Source of the DNA: Pandoraea terrae
Lineage (GTDB): Bacteria > Pseudomonadota > Gammaproteobacteria > Burkholderiales > Burkholderiaceae
Direction of reading: 5' to 3'
Assembly: GCF_902459695.1 (NCBI RefSeq)
Contig: NZ_CABPRZ010000001.1
Span: forward strand, 186,001-250,000
DNA length: 64,000 nucleotides
Below the pieces are notes generated by a model that did no database searches, was not told the DNA's origin, and saw only the letters and a list, made by a program, of their open reading frames with translations. Below are positions 28,938-36,834 of the stretch, in pieces; position 1 is the stretch's first letter; every line of letters starts with the position of its first letter. A program made the translations under genes and the position numbers.

Positions 28938-30530
28938 ATGGCAAAGCGCGCAGGCGGGTCCGGCCATGCCGCCGATCAGGCATATTTCGACCCCACCGCA
29001 TACGGCAACGGCCCCGACGACGCGATCACCGACGTCACGGAGAATGCCGCCGTCACGAAGCACACGGTGAAGATCGGTGGCCGCACGATTCGCTATACCG
29101 CAACGGCAGGCCACCTCGTCACCGTCGATCCGGGCAGTTCGCTGCCGAACGCCAAATTGTTCTACGTGGCGTTCACGGAAGACAATCAGCCGGAGCAGAC
29201 GCGTCCGGTCACGTTCTTCTATAACGGCGGGCCGGGCTCGTCGGCGGTATTCGTGCTGCTCGGCTCGTTTGCGCCGCGCCGCATCAGGACGTCGATGCCG
29301 GGATTCACGCCGCCAGCGCCTTATGCCATGGAAGACAACCCCGACAGCTTGCTCGACAGGAGCGATCTCGTATTCATCAATCCGGTGGGCACCGGGTACT
29401 CGGCCGCGATTGCGCCGCACAAGAACCGAGACTTCTGGGGTGTCGATAAGGATGCCGAATCAATCAAGCAATTCATTAAACGCTTCCTCACGAAAAACAG
29501 CCGCTGGAATTCGCCCAAGTTCCTGTTCGGAGAATCGTACGGGACCGCTCGCAGCTGCGTGCTCGCGTACCGGCTGCACGAAGACGGCGTCGACCTGAAC
29601 GGCATCACGCTGCAGTCGTCGATTCTGGATTATCGCCAGGCCGGCAACCCGGTCGGCGCGTTGCCGACGGCGGCCGCGGATGCCTGGTATCACGGTCGTC
29701 TGGGCGTGACCCCCGTGCCGGCGCAACTCGAGGCGCTCCTTGCCGACGCGGCCCAATTCGCGCGCACCGACTATCTGGCGGCGCTACGGAAGCTGCCGGC
29801 CGTCGACGCGGATGTCGTCGCGAAACTCGGCGAGTTCACCGGGATCGACGTGGCCACGTTGCGCGCGTGGCAACTCGACGTGGCTGCCTACGACAGCCGC
29901 GGCCATGCGTTGTTCCTGACGACGCTGCTGGAGGACAAGGGCGTGGCGCTCGGCGCCTACGACGGTCGTGTGACAGCGATCGACACCGGCATTGCCGGCA
30001 AGATCGATCCGAACTCCGGCGGCAACGATCCAACCATGACGGCGGTCACCGGCGTGTACACGACCATGTGGAATTTCTACCTGAACGAACAGTTGAAATT
30101 CACTTCGAACTCGTCGTTTGCGGATCTGAACGACCAGGCGTTCAAGTACTGGGATTTCGGTCACGTCGATCCCACCGGCGCGCAGCAAGGGCTCGATGCC
30201 CAAGGCAATACGATTCTGTACACGGCGGGCGATCTGGCCGCCGTGATGGCGCTCAATGTCGATCTCAAGGTGCTGTCGGCGAACGGCGTGTATGACTTCG
30301 TCACGCCGTTCTACCAGACCGTGATGGACTTGCAGCAAATGCCGCTCCTCAGCCAGCAGGTGCGGCAAAATCTCTCCGCGCGGTTCTACCCGTCCGGGCA
30401 CATGGTGTATCTCGACGGGGCGTCGCGCACCGCACTCAAGGCAGACCTGGCTGCCATGTATTCGGCCGCTGTCGCCGATACGGCGGCGCTGGGGCGCGTG
30501 CGCGCCTTGCAGGCCCGCACGCGTGGCTAG
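28938..30530 (+). CDS. S10 family serine carboxypeptidase
   Basis: 530 residues of the serine carboxypeptidase family (alpha/beta-hydrolase fold). The catalytic triad is Ser200 in FGESYGTAR, Asp453 in NGVYDFVTP and His488 in PSGHMVYLD. FFYNGGPGSSAVF is the oxyanion motif and LVFINPVGTGYSA is a family signature. Family members remove C-terminal residues at acid pH. No signal peptide or membrane segment is visible. AAAGGAG lies seven bases before the start. With the S53 gene directly upstream it may form a two-gene peptide-degradation unit. Confidence 0.9.
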   Translation: MAKRAGGSGHAADQAYFDPTAYGNGPDDAITDVTENAAVTKHTVKIGGRTIRYTATAGHLVTVDPGSSLPNAKLFYVAFTEDNQPEQTRPVTFFYNGGPGSSAVFVLLGSFAPRRIRTSMPGFTPPAPYAMEDNPDSLLDRSDLVFINPVGTGYSAAIAPHKNRDFWGVDKDAESIKQFIKRFLTKNSRWNSPKFLFGESYGTARSCVLAYRLHEDGVDLNGITLQSSILDYRQAGNPVGALPTAAADAWYHGRLGVTPVPAQLEALLADAAQFARTDYLAALRKLPAVDADVVAKLGEFTGIDVATLRAWQLDVAAYDSRGHALFLTTLLEDKGVALGAYDGRVTAIDTGIAGKIDPNSGGNDPTMTAVTGVYTTMWNFYLNEQLKFTSNSSFADLNDQAFKYWDFGHVDPTGAQQGLDAQGNTILYTAGDLAAVMALNVDLKVLSANGVYDFVTPFYQTVMDLQQMPLLSQQVRQNLSARFYPSGHMVYLDGASRTALKADLAAMYSAAVADTAALGRVRALQARTRG

Positions 30531-30537
30531 CGCGGGT

Positions 30538-31410
30538 TCACGCCGCGTGGTCGCGACGCGCGGCGACAGCCGGAAGATGGTGCAGCAGCCATTGCGTGAG
30601 GTCGCGGATGACGGTCTCCCGGTCGAGATCGTTGAGGGTCTCGTGGTAGTGGCCCCGGTACATGCGCAACGTCTTGTCGGTCGAGGCGGCGCTGGCGTGC
30701 AGTTGTTCGCTGGCGTAGGGCGCCGTCAGACGATCCTCGGTGCCATGGAAAATGTAAAGCGGCAGGCGCAACGCATCGGCCCCCGTATGAATGCGGGCCA
30801 TCGCGGAGAGCAGTTCTGCCGCGGTACGCGCCGGGGTGCCGCGGTAGACGTTCAGCGGATCGCGGCGGGCCTCCTCGACAACCGTCTGGTCTCGCGCGAT
30901 CCGGGCGGGATCAATCTTGTAGACGGGGACGCGCGGCAGCCAACGGGCCACCCATCGGCCCAAGGTGAGCAGCCATGGCGGCACCGGTTCGCCCGGGGCG
31001 AGCGCAGGGCTGCTGAGCGCGAGGCCGCGCACGTCCGGCTGGCGCGTGATGGCGTACAGGGCAGCGATGGCGCCCCCCATGCTGTGGCCGAGCAGGAACA
31101 CGGGCGTCGGGCCAAAGGTGGAGCGCACATGCGTGAGGAAGATATCCGTGTCGCCGAGGTAATCGTCGAACCGGTTCACGAAGACGCGCGCGCCGCTCGA
31201 CAAGCCGTGTCCGCGCAAGTCGAACGTGACGGTCGCAAGATCATGGGTCGCGAAATGTTCGGCCAGCCGCCGGTAGCGTCCGCCGTGCTCGCCCATGCCG
31301 TGGATGATGGCCACCACGGCGCGCGGCGCGCGCTGATTGGGCCGCCAGCCTTGTACGTACAACGATTGGCCATCGCAGGTGTCGAGCCGGGATTCGGTGT
31401 GCAGCGTCAT
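30538..31410 (-). CDS. alpha/beta hydrolase (monoacylglycerol lipase-like lysophospholipase)
   Basis: 290 residues. IIHGMGEHGGRYRRLAEHFATHDLATVTFDLRGHGLS is the classic N-terminal half of lysophospholipase/monoglyceride lipase relatives. The nucleophile is Ser in LGHSMGG, the acid is Asp in FHGTEDRLTAP, and the His is in YRGHYHETLND. It probably hydrolyses monoacylglycerols or lysophospholipids in the cytosol. No signal peptide is seen. It converges with the S10 gene, with only seven bases between the stops. Confidence 0.9.
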   Translation of the reverse strand: MTLHTESRLDTCDGQSLYVQGWRPNQRAPRAVVAIIHGMGEHGGRYRRLAEHFATHDLATVTFDLRGHGLSSGARVFVNRFDDYLGDTDIFLTHVRSTFGPTPVFLLGHSMGGAIAALYAITRQPDVRGLALSSPALAPGEPVPPWLLTLGRWVARWLPRVPVYKIDPARIARDQTVVEEARRDPLNVYRGTPARTAAELLSAMARIHTGADALRLPLYIFHGTEDRLTAPYASEQLHASAASTDKTLRMYRGHYHETLNDLDRETVIRDLTQWLLHHLPAVAARRDHAA

Positions 31411-31726
31411 CGTGCGTCTCCTCTGCTTCGGCTGCGCGGGCGTGGCCGCATCGCGTCAAGGCCGGTCATTGTGGTGCGCCGAAGCGGCGTCCGGGTCGAT
31501 ATTCGATCATATTCATATGTCAGGCGCGTGGGATTCTCTAGAGGAAAGCCACCAGAAAGGCCTAGGAGTTCGGAACCGGATGTGATTAAAATAGCACGAT
31601 CGTTCGGCGGGTGGGGCGTCGTAGATATCGTGCACCTGCTCACGCGACAGGGGGCAAAATGCCGGCCCATGACCTGTGCAACAAAATGCCAAAAAACAAC
31701 ATAATAAGTGTCATGCCGCGTGTGGT

Positions 31727-31732
31727 TATAAT
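31727..31732 (+). promoter_or_regulatory. -10 element of the etfBA promoter
   Basis: TATAAT is a perfect -10 hexamer. No convincing -35 is seen 17 bases upstream, so activator dependence or a weak -35 is possible. Transcription would start near 31739. The remaining part of the 361-base gap (31411-31726) is AT-rich around 31500 and contains no supported gene. Confidence 0.55.
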
Positions 31733-31741
31733 GGCAACGGA

Positions 31742-31757
31742 TTGACGTAAACGTAAC
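31742..31757 (+). promoter_or_regulatory. LiuR-like operator at the etfBA start site
   Basis: TTGACGTAAACGTAAC is an imperfect palindrome around ACGTaaACGT. It resembles the motif reported for the MerR-family regulator LiuR of branched-chain amino acid and fatty acid catabolism in proteobacteria. It sits directly after the inferred transcription start, a position suited to repression. Confidence 0.5.
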
Positions 31758-31771
31758 TTTGGAGCGAGTTC

Positions 31772-32521
31772 ATGAGAATCCTGGTACCGGTCAAACGGGT
31801 GGTGGATTACAACGTTAAGGTCCGCGTGAAAAGCGACGGGAGTGGTGTCGACATTGCGAACGTGAAAATGTCGATGAATCCCTTCGACGAGATTGCGGTG
31901 GAAGAGGCGGTGCGCCTGAAGGAGGCGGGCGTGGCGACGGAGGTGATCGCGGTGTCGGCGGGCGTGGCGCAAGCGCAGGAGACGCTGCGCACGGCGCTGG
32001 CGATCGGCGCGGATCGTGCCATCCTGATCGAGTCGGACGAAGAATTGCAACCGCTGGCGGTGGCCAAGCTTCTCAAGGCGCTGGTCGACAAGGAACAGCC
32101 GCAGCTGGTGATCCTGGGCAAGCAGGCGATCGACGACGATTCCAACCAGACGGGCCAGATGCTGGCCGCGCTGGCCAAGCTGCCGCAGGCGACGTTTGCC
32201 TCGAAGGTGGTGGTGGCCGACGGCCGCGTGCAAGTCACGCGTGAAGTCGACGGCGGGCTGGAAACCGTCTCCCTGTCGCTGCCGGCGGTGGTCACGACCG
32301 ACCTGCGCCTGAACGAGCCGCGTTATGTGACGCTGCCCAACATCATGAAGGCGAAGAAGAAGCCGCTTGAGACCGTCAAGCCGGCCGACCTGGGGGTGGA
32401 CGTTTCGCCGCGTCTGAAGACGCTGAAAGTGGTCGAACCGCCCAAGCGCGGTGCGGGCGTGAAGGTGCCGGACGTTGCGGCGCTGGTCGAGAAACTCAAG
32501 AACGAAGCCAAAGTGCTGTAA
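31772..32521 (+). CDS. etfB: electron transfer flavoprotein subunit beta
   Basis: 249 residues. EtfB with EtfA carries electrons from acyl-CoA dehydrogenases to the ubiquinone pool. It opens with [18 protein letters not shown]. The ETF beta signature region is in the [30 protein letters not shown]-type segment near residue 190. GGAG lies upstream of the ATG. etfA follows 12 bases later, and an acyl-CoA dehydrogenase gene 164 bases after that, so the three form a functional group. Confidence 0.97.
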   Translation: MRILVPVKRVVDYNVKVRVKSDGSGVDIANVKMSMNPFDEIAVEEAVRLKEAGVATEVIAVSAGVAQAQETLRTALAIGADRAILIESDEELQPLAVAKLLKALVDKEQPQLVILGKQAIDDDSNQTGQMLAALAKLPQATFASKVVVADGRVQVTREVDGGLETVSLSLPAVVTTDLRLNEPRYVTLPNIMKAKKKPLETVKPADLGVDVSPRLKTLKVVEPPKRGAGVKVPDVAALVEKLKNEAKVL

Positions 32522-32533
32522 GGAGAACGAGAC

Positions 32534-33469
32534 ATGAGCATTTTGGTCATCGCTGATCACGACAATCAAACGATCAAGGCGGCAACGCTGAACACCGTCA
32601 CGGCGGCCCTCAAGTGCGGTGAAGACGTGCACGTGCTGGTGGCCGGTTCGAACGCCGGCCCGGCCGCGCAGGCCGCCGCGCAAATCGCGGGCGTAAAGAA
32701 GGTGCTGACGGCCGATGCGGCGTATCTGGGCGACGGCCTGGCGGAAAACGTGGCGGCGCAAGTCGTCGCGATCGCCGAAGGTTATACGCACATCCTGGCG
32801 CCGGCCACCGCCTACGGCAAGAACATTGCGCCGCGCGTGGCGGCATTGCTCGACGTGGCGCAAATTTCGGATATCACGAAGGTCGACAGCGCCGACACGT
32901 TCGAGCGTCCGATCTATGCAGGCAACGCCATCGCCACGGTGCAGAGCAGCGACCCCGTGAAGGTGATCACGGTGCGCGGCACGGGCTTTGATGCGGCGGC
33001 AGCCACGGGCGGCAGCGCGGCGGTGGAAGCCGTGCCGGCGGCGGCGGACGCAGGGCTTTCGCAGTTTGTCGGCCGCGAGGTGACGAAGCTGGACCGTCCG
33101 GAGCTGACCTCGGCGAAGGTCATCGTGTCGGGCGGGCGCGGCCTGGGCTCGGGCGAGAACTACACCAAGGTGCTGGAGCCGCTGGCGGACAAGCTGAACG
33201 CGGCACTGGGCGCCTCGCGCGCGGCGGTGGACGCGGGCTACGTGCCGAACGACTATCAGGTCGGGCAAACCGGCAAGATTGTCGCGCCGCAGCTGTATGT
33301 CGCGGTGGGCATCTCCGGCGCGATCCAGCATCTGGCGGGCATGAAGGATTCGAAGGTGATCGTGGCGATCAACAAGGATCCCGAAGCGCCGATCTTCAGC
33401 GTGGCCGATTACGGGCTGGTGGGCGATCTGTTTACGCTCGTGCCCGAACTGGTCAGCGCGCTCGGCTGA
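32534..33469 (+). CDS. etfA: electron transfer flavoprotein subunit alpha
   Basis: 311 residues. The C-terminal FAD domain is clear: [56 protein letters not shown] and [21 protein letters not shown]. The N-terminal domain starts [27 protein letters not shown] provides the ribosome site. It forms the ETF heterodimer with EtfB. Confidence 0.97.
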   Translation: MSILVIADHDNQTIKAATLNTVTAALKCGEDVHVLVAGSNAGPAAQAAAQIAGVKKVLTADAAYLGDGLAENVAAQVVAIAEGYTHILAPATAYGKNIAPRVAALLDVAQISDITKVDSADTFERPIYAGNAIATVQSSDPVKVITVRGTGFDAAAATGGSAAVEAVPAAADAGLSQFVGREVTKLDRPELTSAKVIVSGGRGLGSGENYTKVLEPLADKLNAALGASRAAVDAGYVPNDYQVGQTGKIVAPQLYVAVGISGAIQHLAGMKDSKVIVAINKDPEAPIFSVADYGLVGDLFTLVPELVSALG

Positions 33470-33633
33470 CGCCGGCGCGGGGCGAGCGGCGGCTTGAACG
33501 TGCCGCTCGCCGGACCTGACCCGATGGGCGCACGGCGTGATCGCCGGCGCCCATTTTTTTACCCGTCCCCGCTTGCGGCCCGGCCGGCACCGATACCGAC
33601 AATTCACTGCCAACGAAGCACTGGAGGAACGAC

Positions 33634-35415
33634 ATGAGTTATCAAGCGCCGATCAAGGACATACTGTTCGTGATGAACGAACTGGCCGGACTCTCGCATG
33701 TGGCGTCATTGCCCGGGTATGAGGATGCCACGCCGGAAACCGTGCAGGCCGTGCTGGAGGAGGCTGCGCGCTTCAACGAGGAGGTCGTCGCGCCGCTCAA
33801 TGTCACGGGCGATCAGCAGCCGAGTACCTGGCGTGACGGTAATGTGACCACCACGCCCGGCTTCAAGGCCGCATTCAAACAGTTCGGCGAAGCCGGCTGG
33901 CAGGGCGTGCTGCACCCGCAGGAATTCGGCGGCCAAGGCCTGCCGAAGCTCGTGGCCACCGCGTGCAACGAAATGCTCAACGCCGCGAACCTGTCGTTCG
34001 CGCTGTGCCCGTTGCTGACCGACGGCGCGCTCGAAGCGTTGCTGACGGCCGGCAATGCGGCGCAACAGGCGCTGTATGTGCCGAAGCTGCTGTCGGGCGA
34101 ATGGACCGGCACGATGAACCTGACGGAGCCCCAGGCGGGCTCCGACCTGGCGATGGTGCGCACGCGCGCAGAGCCGCAGGGCGACGGCACCTACAAGATT
34201 TTCGGCACGAAGATTTTCATCACGTACGGTGAACACGACATGGCCGAGAACATCGTCCATCTCGTGCTCGCGCGCACGCCGGACGCACCTGCCGGCGTCA
34301 AGGGCATCTCCCTGTTCATCGTCCCGAAATTCAAGGTCGATGCGAGCGGCGCGCTGGGCGAGCGCAACGACGTGCATTGCGTGTCGATCGAACACAAGCT
34401 TGGCATCAAGGCGAGTCCGACCGCAGTGCTGCAATTCGGTGATCATGGCGGCGCGCTTGGGCATCTGGTCGGCGAGGAGAATCGCGGCCTCGAGTACATG
34501 TTCATCATGATGAACGCGGCGCGTTTCGCGGTCGGCATGCAGGGCATCGCCGTGGCTGACCGCGCATATCAGAAGGCAGTCGCTTACGCACGTGAACGCG
34601 TGCAAAGCCGTCCGGTCGACGGTTCGGCCAGGGAGGCCGTGACGATCGTGCATCACCCGGACGTCAAGCGCATGCTCATGACGATGCGCGCGCTCACCGA
34701 GGGCGCGCGTGCGCTGGCCTACTTCGCCGCCGCCCAGGCGGACGTTGCGCATCATGATGCCAATCCGATCGTGCGCGGCGCGGCGCAGGCGATGTACGAG
34801 TATTTGGTGCCGATCGTGAAGGGCTGGGGCACGGAAATGTCGCTCGATGTCACGAGTCTGGGCGTGCAGGTTCACGGGGGCATGGGCTTCATCGAGGAGA
34901 CAGGGGTCGCCCAGTACTATCGCGACGCGCGCATCCTCACGATCTACGAGGGCACCACCGCGATTCAGGCGAATGATCTCGTGGGACGCAAGACGCTGCG
35001 TGACCGCGGCGAAGTCGCGCGCGCGATCTGCGCGAAGGTCGCCGCTACGGAAACCGAACTGACGCAGGCGGGCGGCGTGGCAGGGAAGGTGGCCGAACGC
35101 CTGGCCGCCGGGCGAGAAGCGTTGTTGCGGGTGGTCGACTACGTGCTGGCCAACGCGAAAGACGATCCGAATGCGGTGTTCGCTGGCAGCGTTCCCTATC
35201 TGAAACTGGCGGGCATCGTGCTGTGCGGCTGGCAACTGGGGCGTGCGCTGCTGGCTGCGCAGGCGCATCGCGATGCGGATCCGCTGTTCTTCGATGCGAA
35301 AATTGCCACCGCGCGTTTTTTTGCCGATCACGTACTCACGCAAGCGCCCGGGCTGGCGACGACGATCACGGAAGGGGCGGATTCGGCGCTGCAACTCGAC
35401 GACGCGCACTTCTGA
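33634..35415 (+). CDS. acyl-CoA dehydrogenase (long, DmdC-like form)
   Basis: 593 residues, longer than the 380-400 of classical members. The N-terminal helical domain, middle beta domain with MNLTEPQAGSDLAMVRTRA and GTKIFITYGEHDM, and helical domain with VQVHGGMGFIEETGVAQYYRDARI and IYEGTTAIQANDLVGRK are all present. A C-terminal extension of about 120 residues matches the acyl-CoA dehydrogenase C-terminal domain found in DmdC/FadE-like enzymes. The substrate is unknown. It oxidises an acyl-CoA and would pass electrons to EtfAB, encoded immediately upstream. Confidence refers to the family. Confidence 0.93.
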   Translation: MSYQAPIKDILFVMNELAGLSHVASLPGYEDATPETVQAVLEEAARFNEEVVAPLNVTGDQQPSTWRDGNVTTTPGFKAAFKQFGEAGWQGVLHPQEFGGQGLPKLVATACNEMLNAANLSFALCPLLTDGALEALLTAGNAAQQALYVPKLLSGEWTGTMNLTEPQAGSDLAMVRTRAEPQGDGTYKIFGTKIFITYGEHDMAENIVHLVLARTPDAPAGVKGISLFIVPKFKVDASGALGERNDVHCVSIEHKLGIKASPTAVLQFGDHGGALGHLVGEENRGLEYMFIMMNAARFAVGMQGIAVADRAYQKAVAYARERVQSRPVDGSAREAVTIVHHPDVKRMLMTMRALTEGARALAYFAAAQADVAHHDANPIVRGAAQAMYEYLVPIVKGWGTEMSLDVTSLGVQVHGGMGFIEETGVAQYYRDARILTIYEGTTAIQANDLVGRKTLRDRGEVARAICAKVAATETELTQAGGVAGKVAERLAAGREALLRVVDYVLANAKDDPNAVFAGSVPYLKLAGIVLCGWQLGRALLAAQAHRDADPLFFDAKIATARFFADHVLTQAPGLATTITEGADSALQLDDAHF

Positions 35416-35430
35416 TCGCGCATCGCGGAT

Positions 35431-35463
35431 AAAAAAAACGGCACTGCGAAAGCAGTGCCGTTT
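35431..35463 (-). terminator. intrinsic terminator of 6S RNA
   Basis: A 12-bp stem (AAACGGCACTGC at 35436-35447 with its complement at 35452-35463, GAAA loop) is followed, reading on the minus strand, by eight T. It lies just after the 6S RNA. On the plus strand it may also stop the acyl-CoA dehydrogenase transcript, but the T-run there is only three. Confidence 0.85.
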
Positions 35464-35469
35464 GCATGG

Positions 35470-35648
35470 GGTCCCCGCCACAGCCGCTGAGCCGGCATCC
35501 TGAACCGGGAGGTTCAAGGTGGTCGCGGTTAGTAACGCTTCGGGTTCATCGGGCTAAGCGACGCTCACACCAGCACTACAAACTTCCGCAACCTGCAGAG
35601 TTCATTGGTTCAAGGAATTTAAGGCCTTCGCGAACCAGGCAGGGAAAA
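35470..35648 (-). ncRNA. ssrS: 6S RNA
   Basis: About 180 bases on the minus strand. The conserved 3' arm of the central bubble with ACCTTGAACC and the TTGAACCTCCCGGTTCA hairpin is present, as are the closing stem arms CCCTGCC (complement of 35638-35644) and GGCGGGG (complement of 35473-35479), seven pairs. 6S RNA mimics an open promoter and sequesters sigma70 RNA polymerase in stationary phase. It lies downstream of zapA on the same strand, the conserved position in proteobacteria. Ends are approximate. Confidence 0.88.
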
Positions 35649-35717
35649 CTAACTTGTCGAACGCCTTCATGATACCGGAAAAATCGGCGGATGCATCAGC
35701 AAAAAAACTACTGAAAA

Positions 35718-36029
35718 TCACGCCTGATATTGATCGATCACGGTCGTCAATCTATCGTTCATGCGCTGTATTGTACGCTGAATTTCTTCGGCGGGAAACG
35801 CCTGTCCGGCGGCGATGCTCTTTTCCAGCGCAAGCAAATCGGATGCCAGCGAAAGGGCTGCCATCACCGCAATCCGGTCGGTGCCGCGCACCGTGCTTTG
35901 CGCGCGGACCTTGTTCATTTCCGCGTCGACACGCGCCACGGCCGCACGCAGGTCGTCTTCATGTTCCGGCGGGCAGGCCAGGCGGTACGACTGCTCCAGA
36001 ATCTGGACTTCAATCTGCTTGATGCTCAT
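35718..36029 (-). CDS. zapA: cell division protein ZapA
   Basis: 103 residues. ZapA promotes FtsZ bundling at the Z-ring. The N-terminal domain (MSIKQIEVQILEQSYRLACPPEHEDDLRAAVARVD) and the C-terminal coiled coil (EIQRTIQRMNDRLTTVIDQYQ) match the family. It overlaps the upstream gene by four bases (ATGA), so the two are likely co-translated. 6S RNA follows. Confidence 0.93.
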   Translation of the reverse strand: MSIKQIEVQILEQSYRLACPPEHEDDLRAAVARVDAEMNKVRAQSTVRGTDRIAVMAALSLASDLLALEKSIAAGQAFPAEEIQRTIQRMNDRLTTVIDQYQA

Positions 36030-36337
36030 GCGGATTCACCTCCGGGGGCGCCGAGGAGATCCATCTGGCCCTCCGACTGGCTGTTGTTCGGGAGTTTTTC
36101 CAGGATCGCATTGAGGCGGACCTGGGCTTCGTCGATCTTGGCTGCAAGCTGGTCGCGCTGCAGGCGCAGGGCGTCGCGCTCCTGGCGCAACTGCTCCGCC
36201 GCGCCGCGCGTTTCCTCGCATTCGGCGCGTGCGCGCTCGAGCTCGGACAGCAGAGCCTGGTTGTGTTGATGGAAGCGTTGGCTGACCACAACCAACTGTT
36301 CAATTTTTTCGGTGAGATGTTCGAGATCGGTGAGCAT
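36026..36337 (-). CDS. ZapB-like coiled-coil protein
   Basis: 103 residues, almost all coiled coil: LEHLTEKIEQLVVVSQRF then repeated Glu/Arg/Leu heptads to about residue 80, followed by an acidic Gly-rich tail. It resembles small coiled-coil proteins encoded before zapA in Betaproteobacteria and is inferred to act with ZapA at the division site, as ZapB does in E. coli. The overlap with zapA supports this. AAGAGG precedes the start. Divergent from the cobalamin island. Confidence 0.75.
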   Translation of the reverse strand: MLTDLEHLTEKIEQLVVVSQRFHQHNQALLSELERARAECEETRGAAEQLRQERDALRLQRDQLAAKIDEAQVRLNAILEKLPNNSQSEGQMDLLGAPGGESA

Positions 36338-36404
36338 CGGGCTGCGTCCTCTTGATTGCCCTACATTCTAACGGAATCGGCGGCCAATGCCCGACGAACG
36401 AGCA

Positions 36405-36433
36405 TTGACGCTCATTCGATTGACCCCTACACT
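36405..36433 (+). promoter_or_regulatory. promoter of the btuB leader
   Basis: TTGACG (36405-36410), a 17-base spacer and TACACT (36428-36433) form a sigma70-type promoter. The start would be near 36440, exactly where the riboswitch begins. Confidence 0.65.
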
Positions 36434-36440
36434 TGCGGCA

Positions 36441-36664
36441 CTTCGGTGCTCGCGCCCGCCCCTCCGGCGGACGCAGTTAAACGGGAAACAGGGAGCCGCG
36501 CCCCACACGGCCTGGCCAACCTGTGCTGCCCCCGCAACGGTAAGTCATCATTCCGACCTTTTGGTTCCGGAATAGCGCCTCGCCATCATGCCACTGCAGA
36601 CTTCGATGCTGCGGGAAGGCCGGCCAGCCGTGACGATGACCAGCCCGGATACCGGCCGGAAGGA
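36441..36664 (+). promoter_or_regulatory. cobalamin riboswitch
   Basis: A leader of about 220 bases with the conserved elements of the B12 aptamer: GGTGCTCGCGCC at the 5' end, GCAGTTAAACGGGAAACAGGGAG-type core (36473-36496), the CCCCCGCAACGGTAA segment, the GCCACTG B12 box (36590-36596) and the terminal AGCCCGGATACCGGCC. It lies between the promoter and btuB. Adenosylcobalamin binding should reduce btuB expression. The 170 bases between aptamer and btuB are the likely expression platform. Confidence 0.93.
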
Positions 36665-36834
36665 GTGGGGAGCCGCGCCGCGCAGGCCATGCCTGCCGCG
36701 GCGCTTCGTCGTTGTTCGTACGCCGGTGCACCTTTCGTTGCCCATCGTAGTCCCGCGACGTGCCCCTTGCGCCATCGACCCGCGGGGGAACGGGACGAGG
36801 CAAACATCGATAACAACGGAAGTCAGACCTTATC

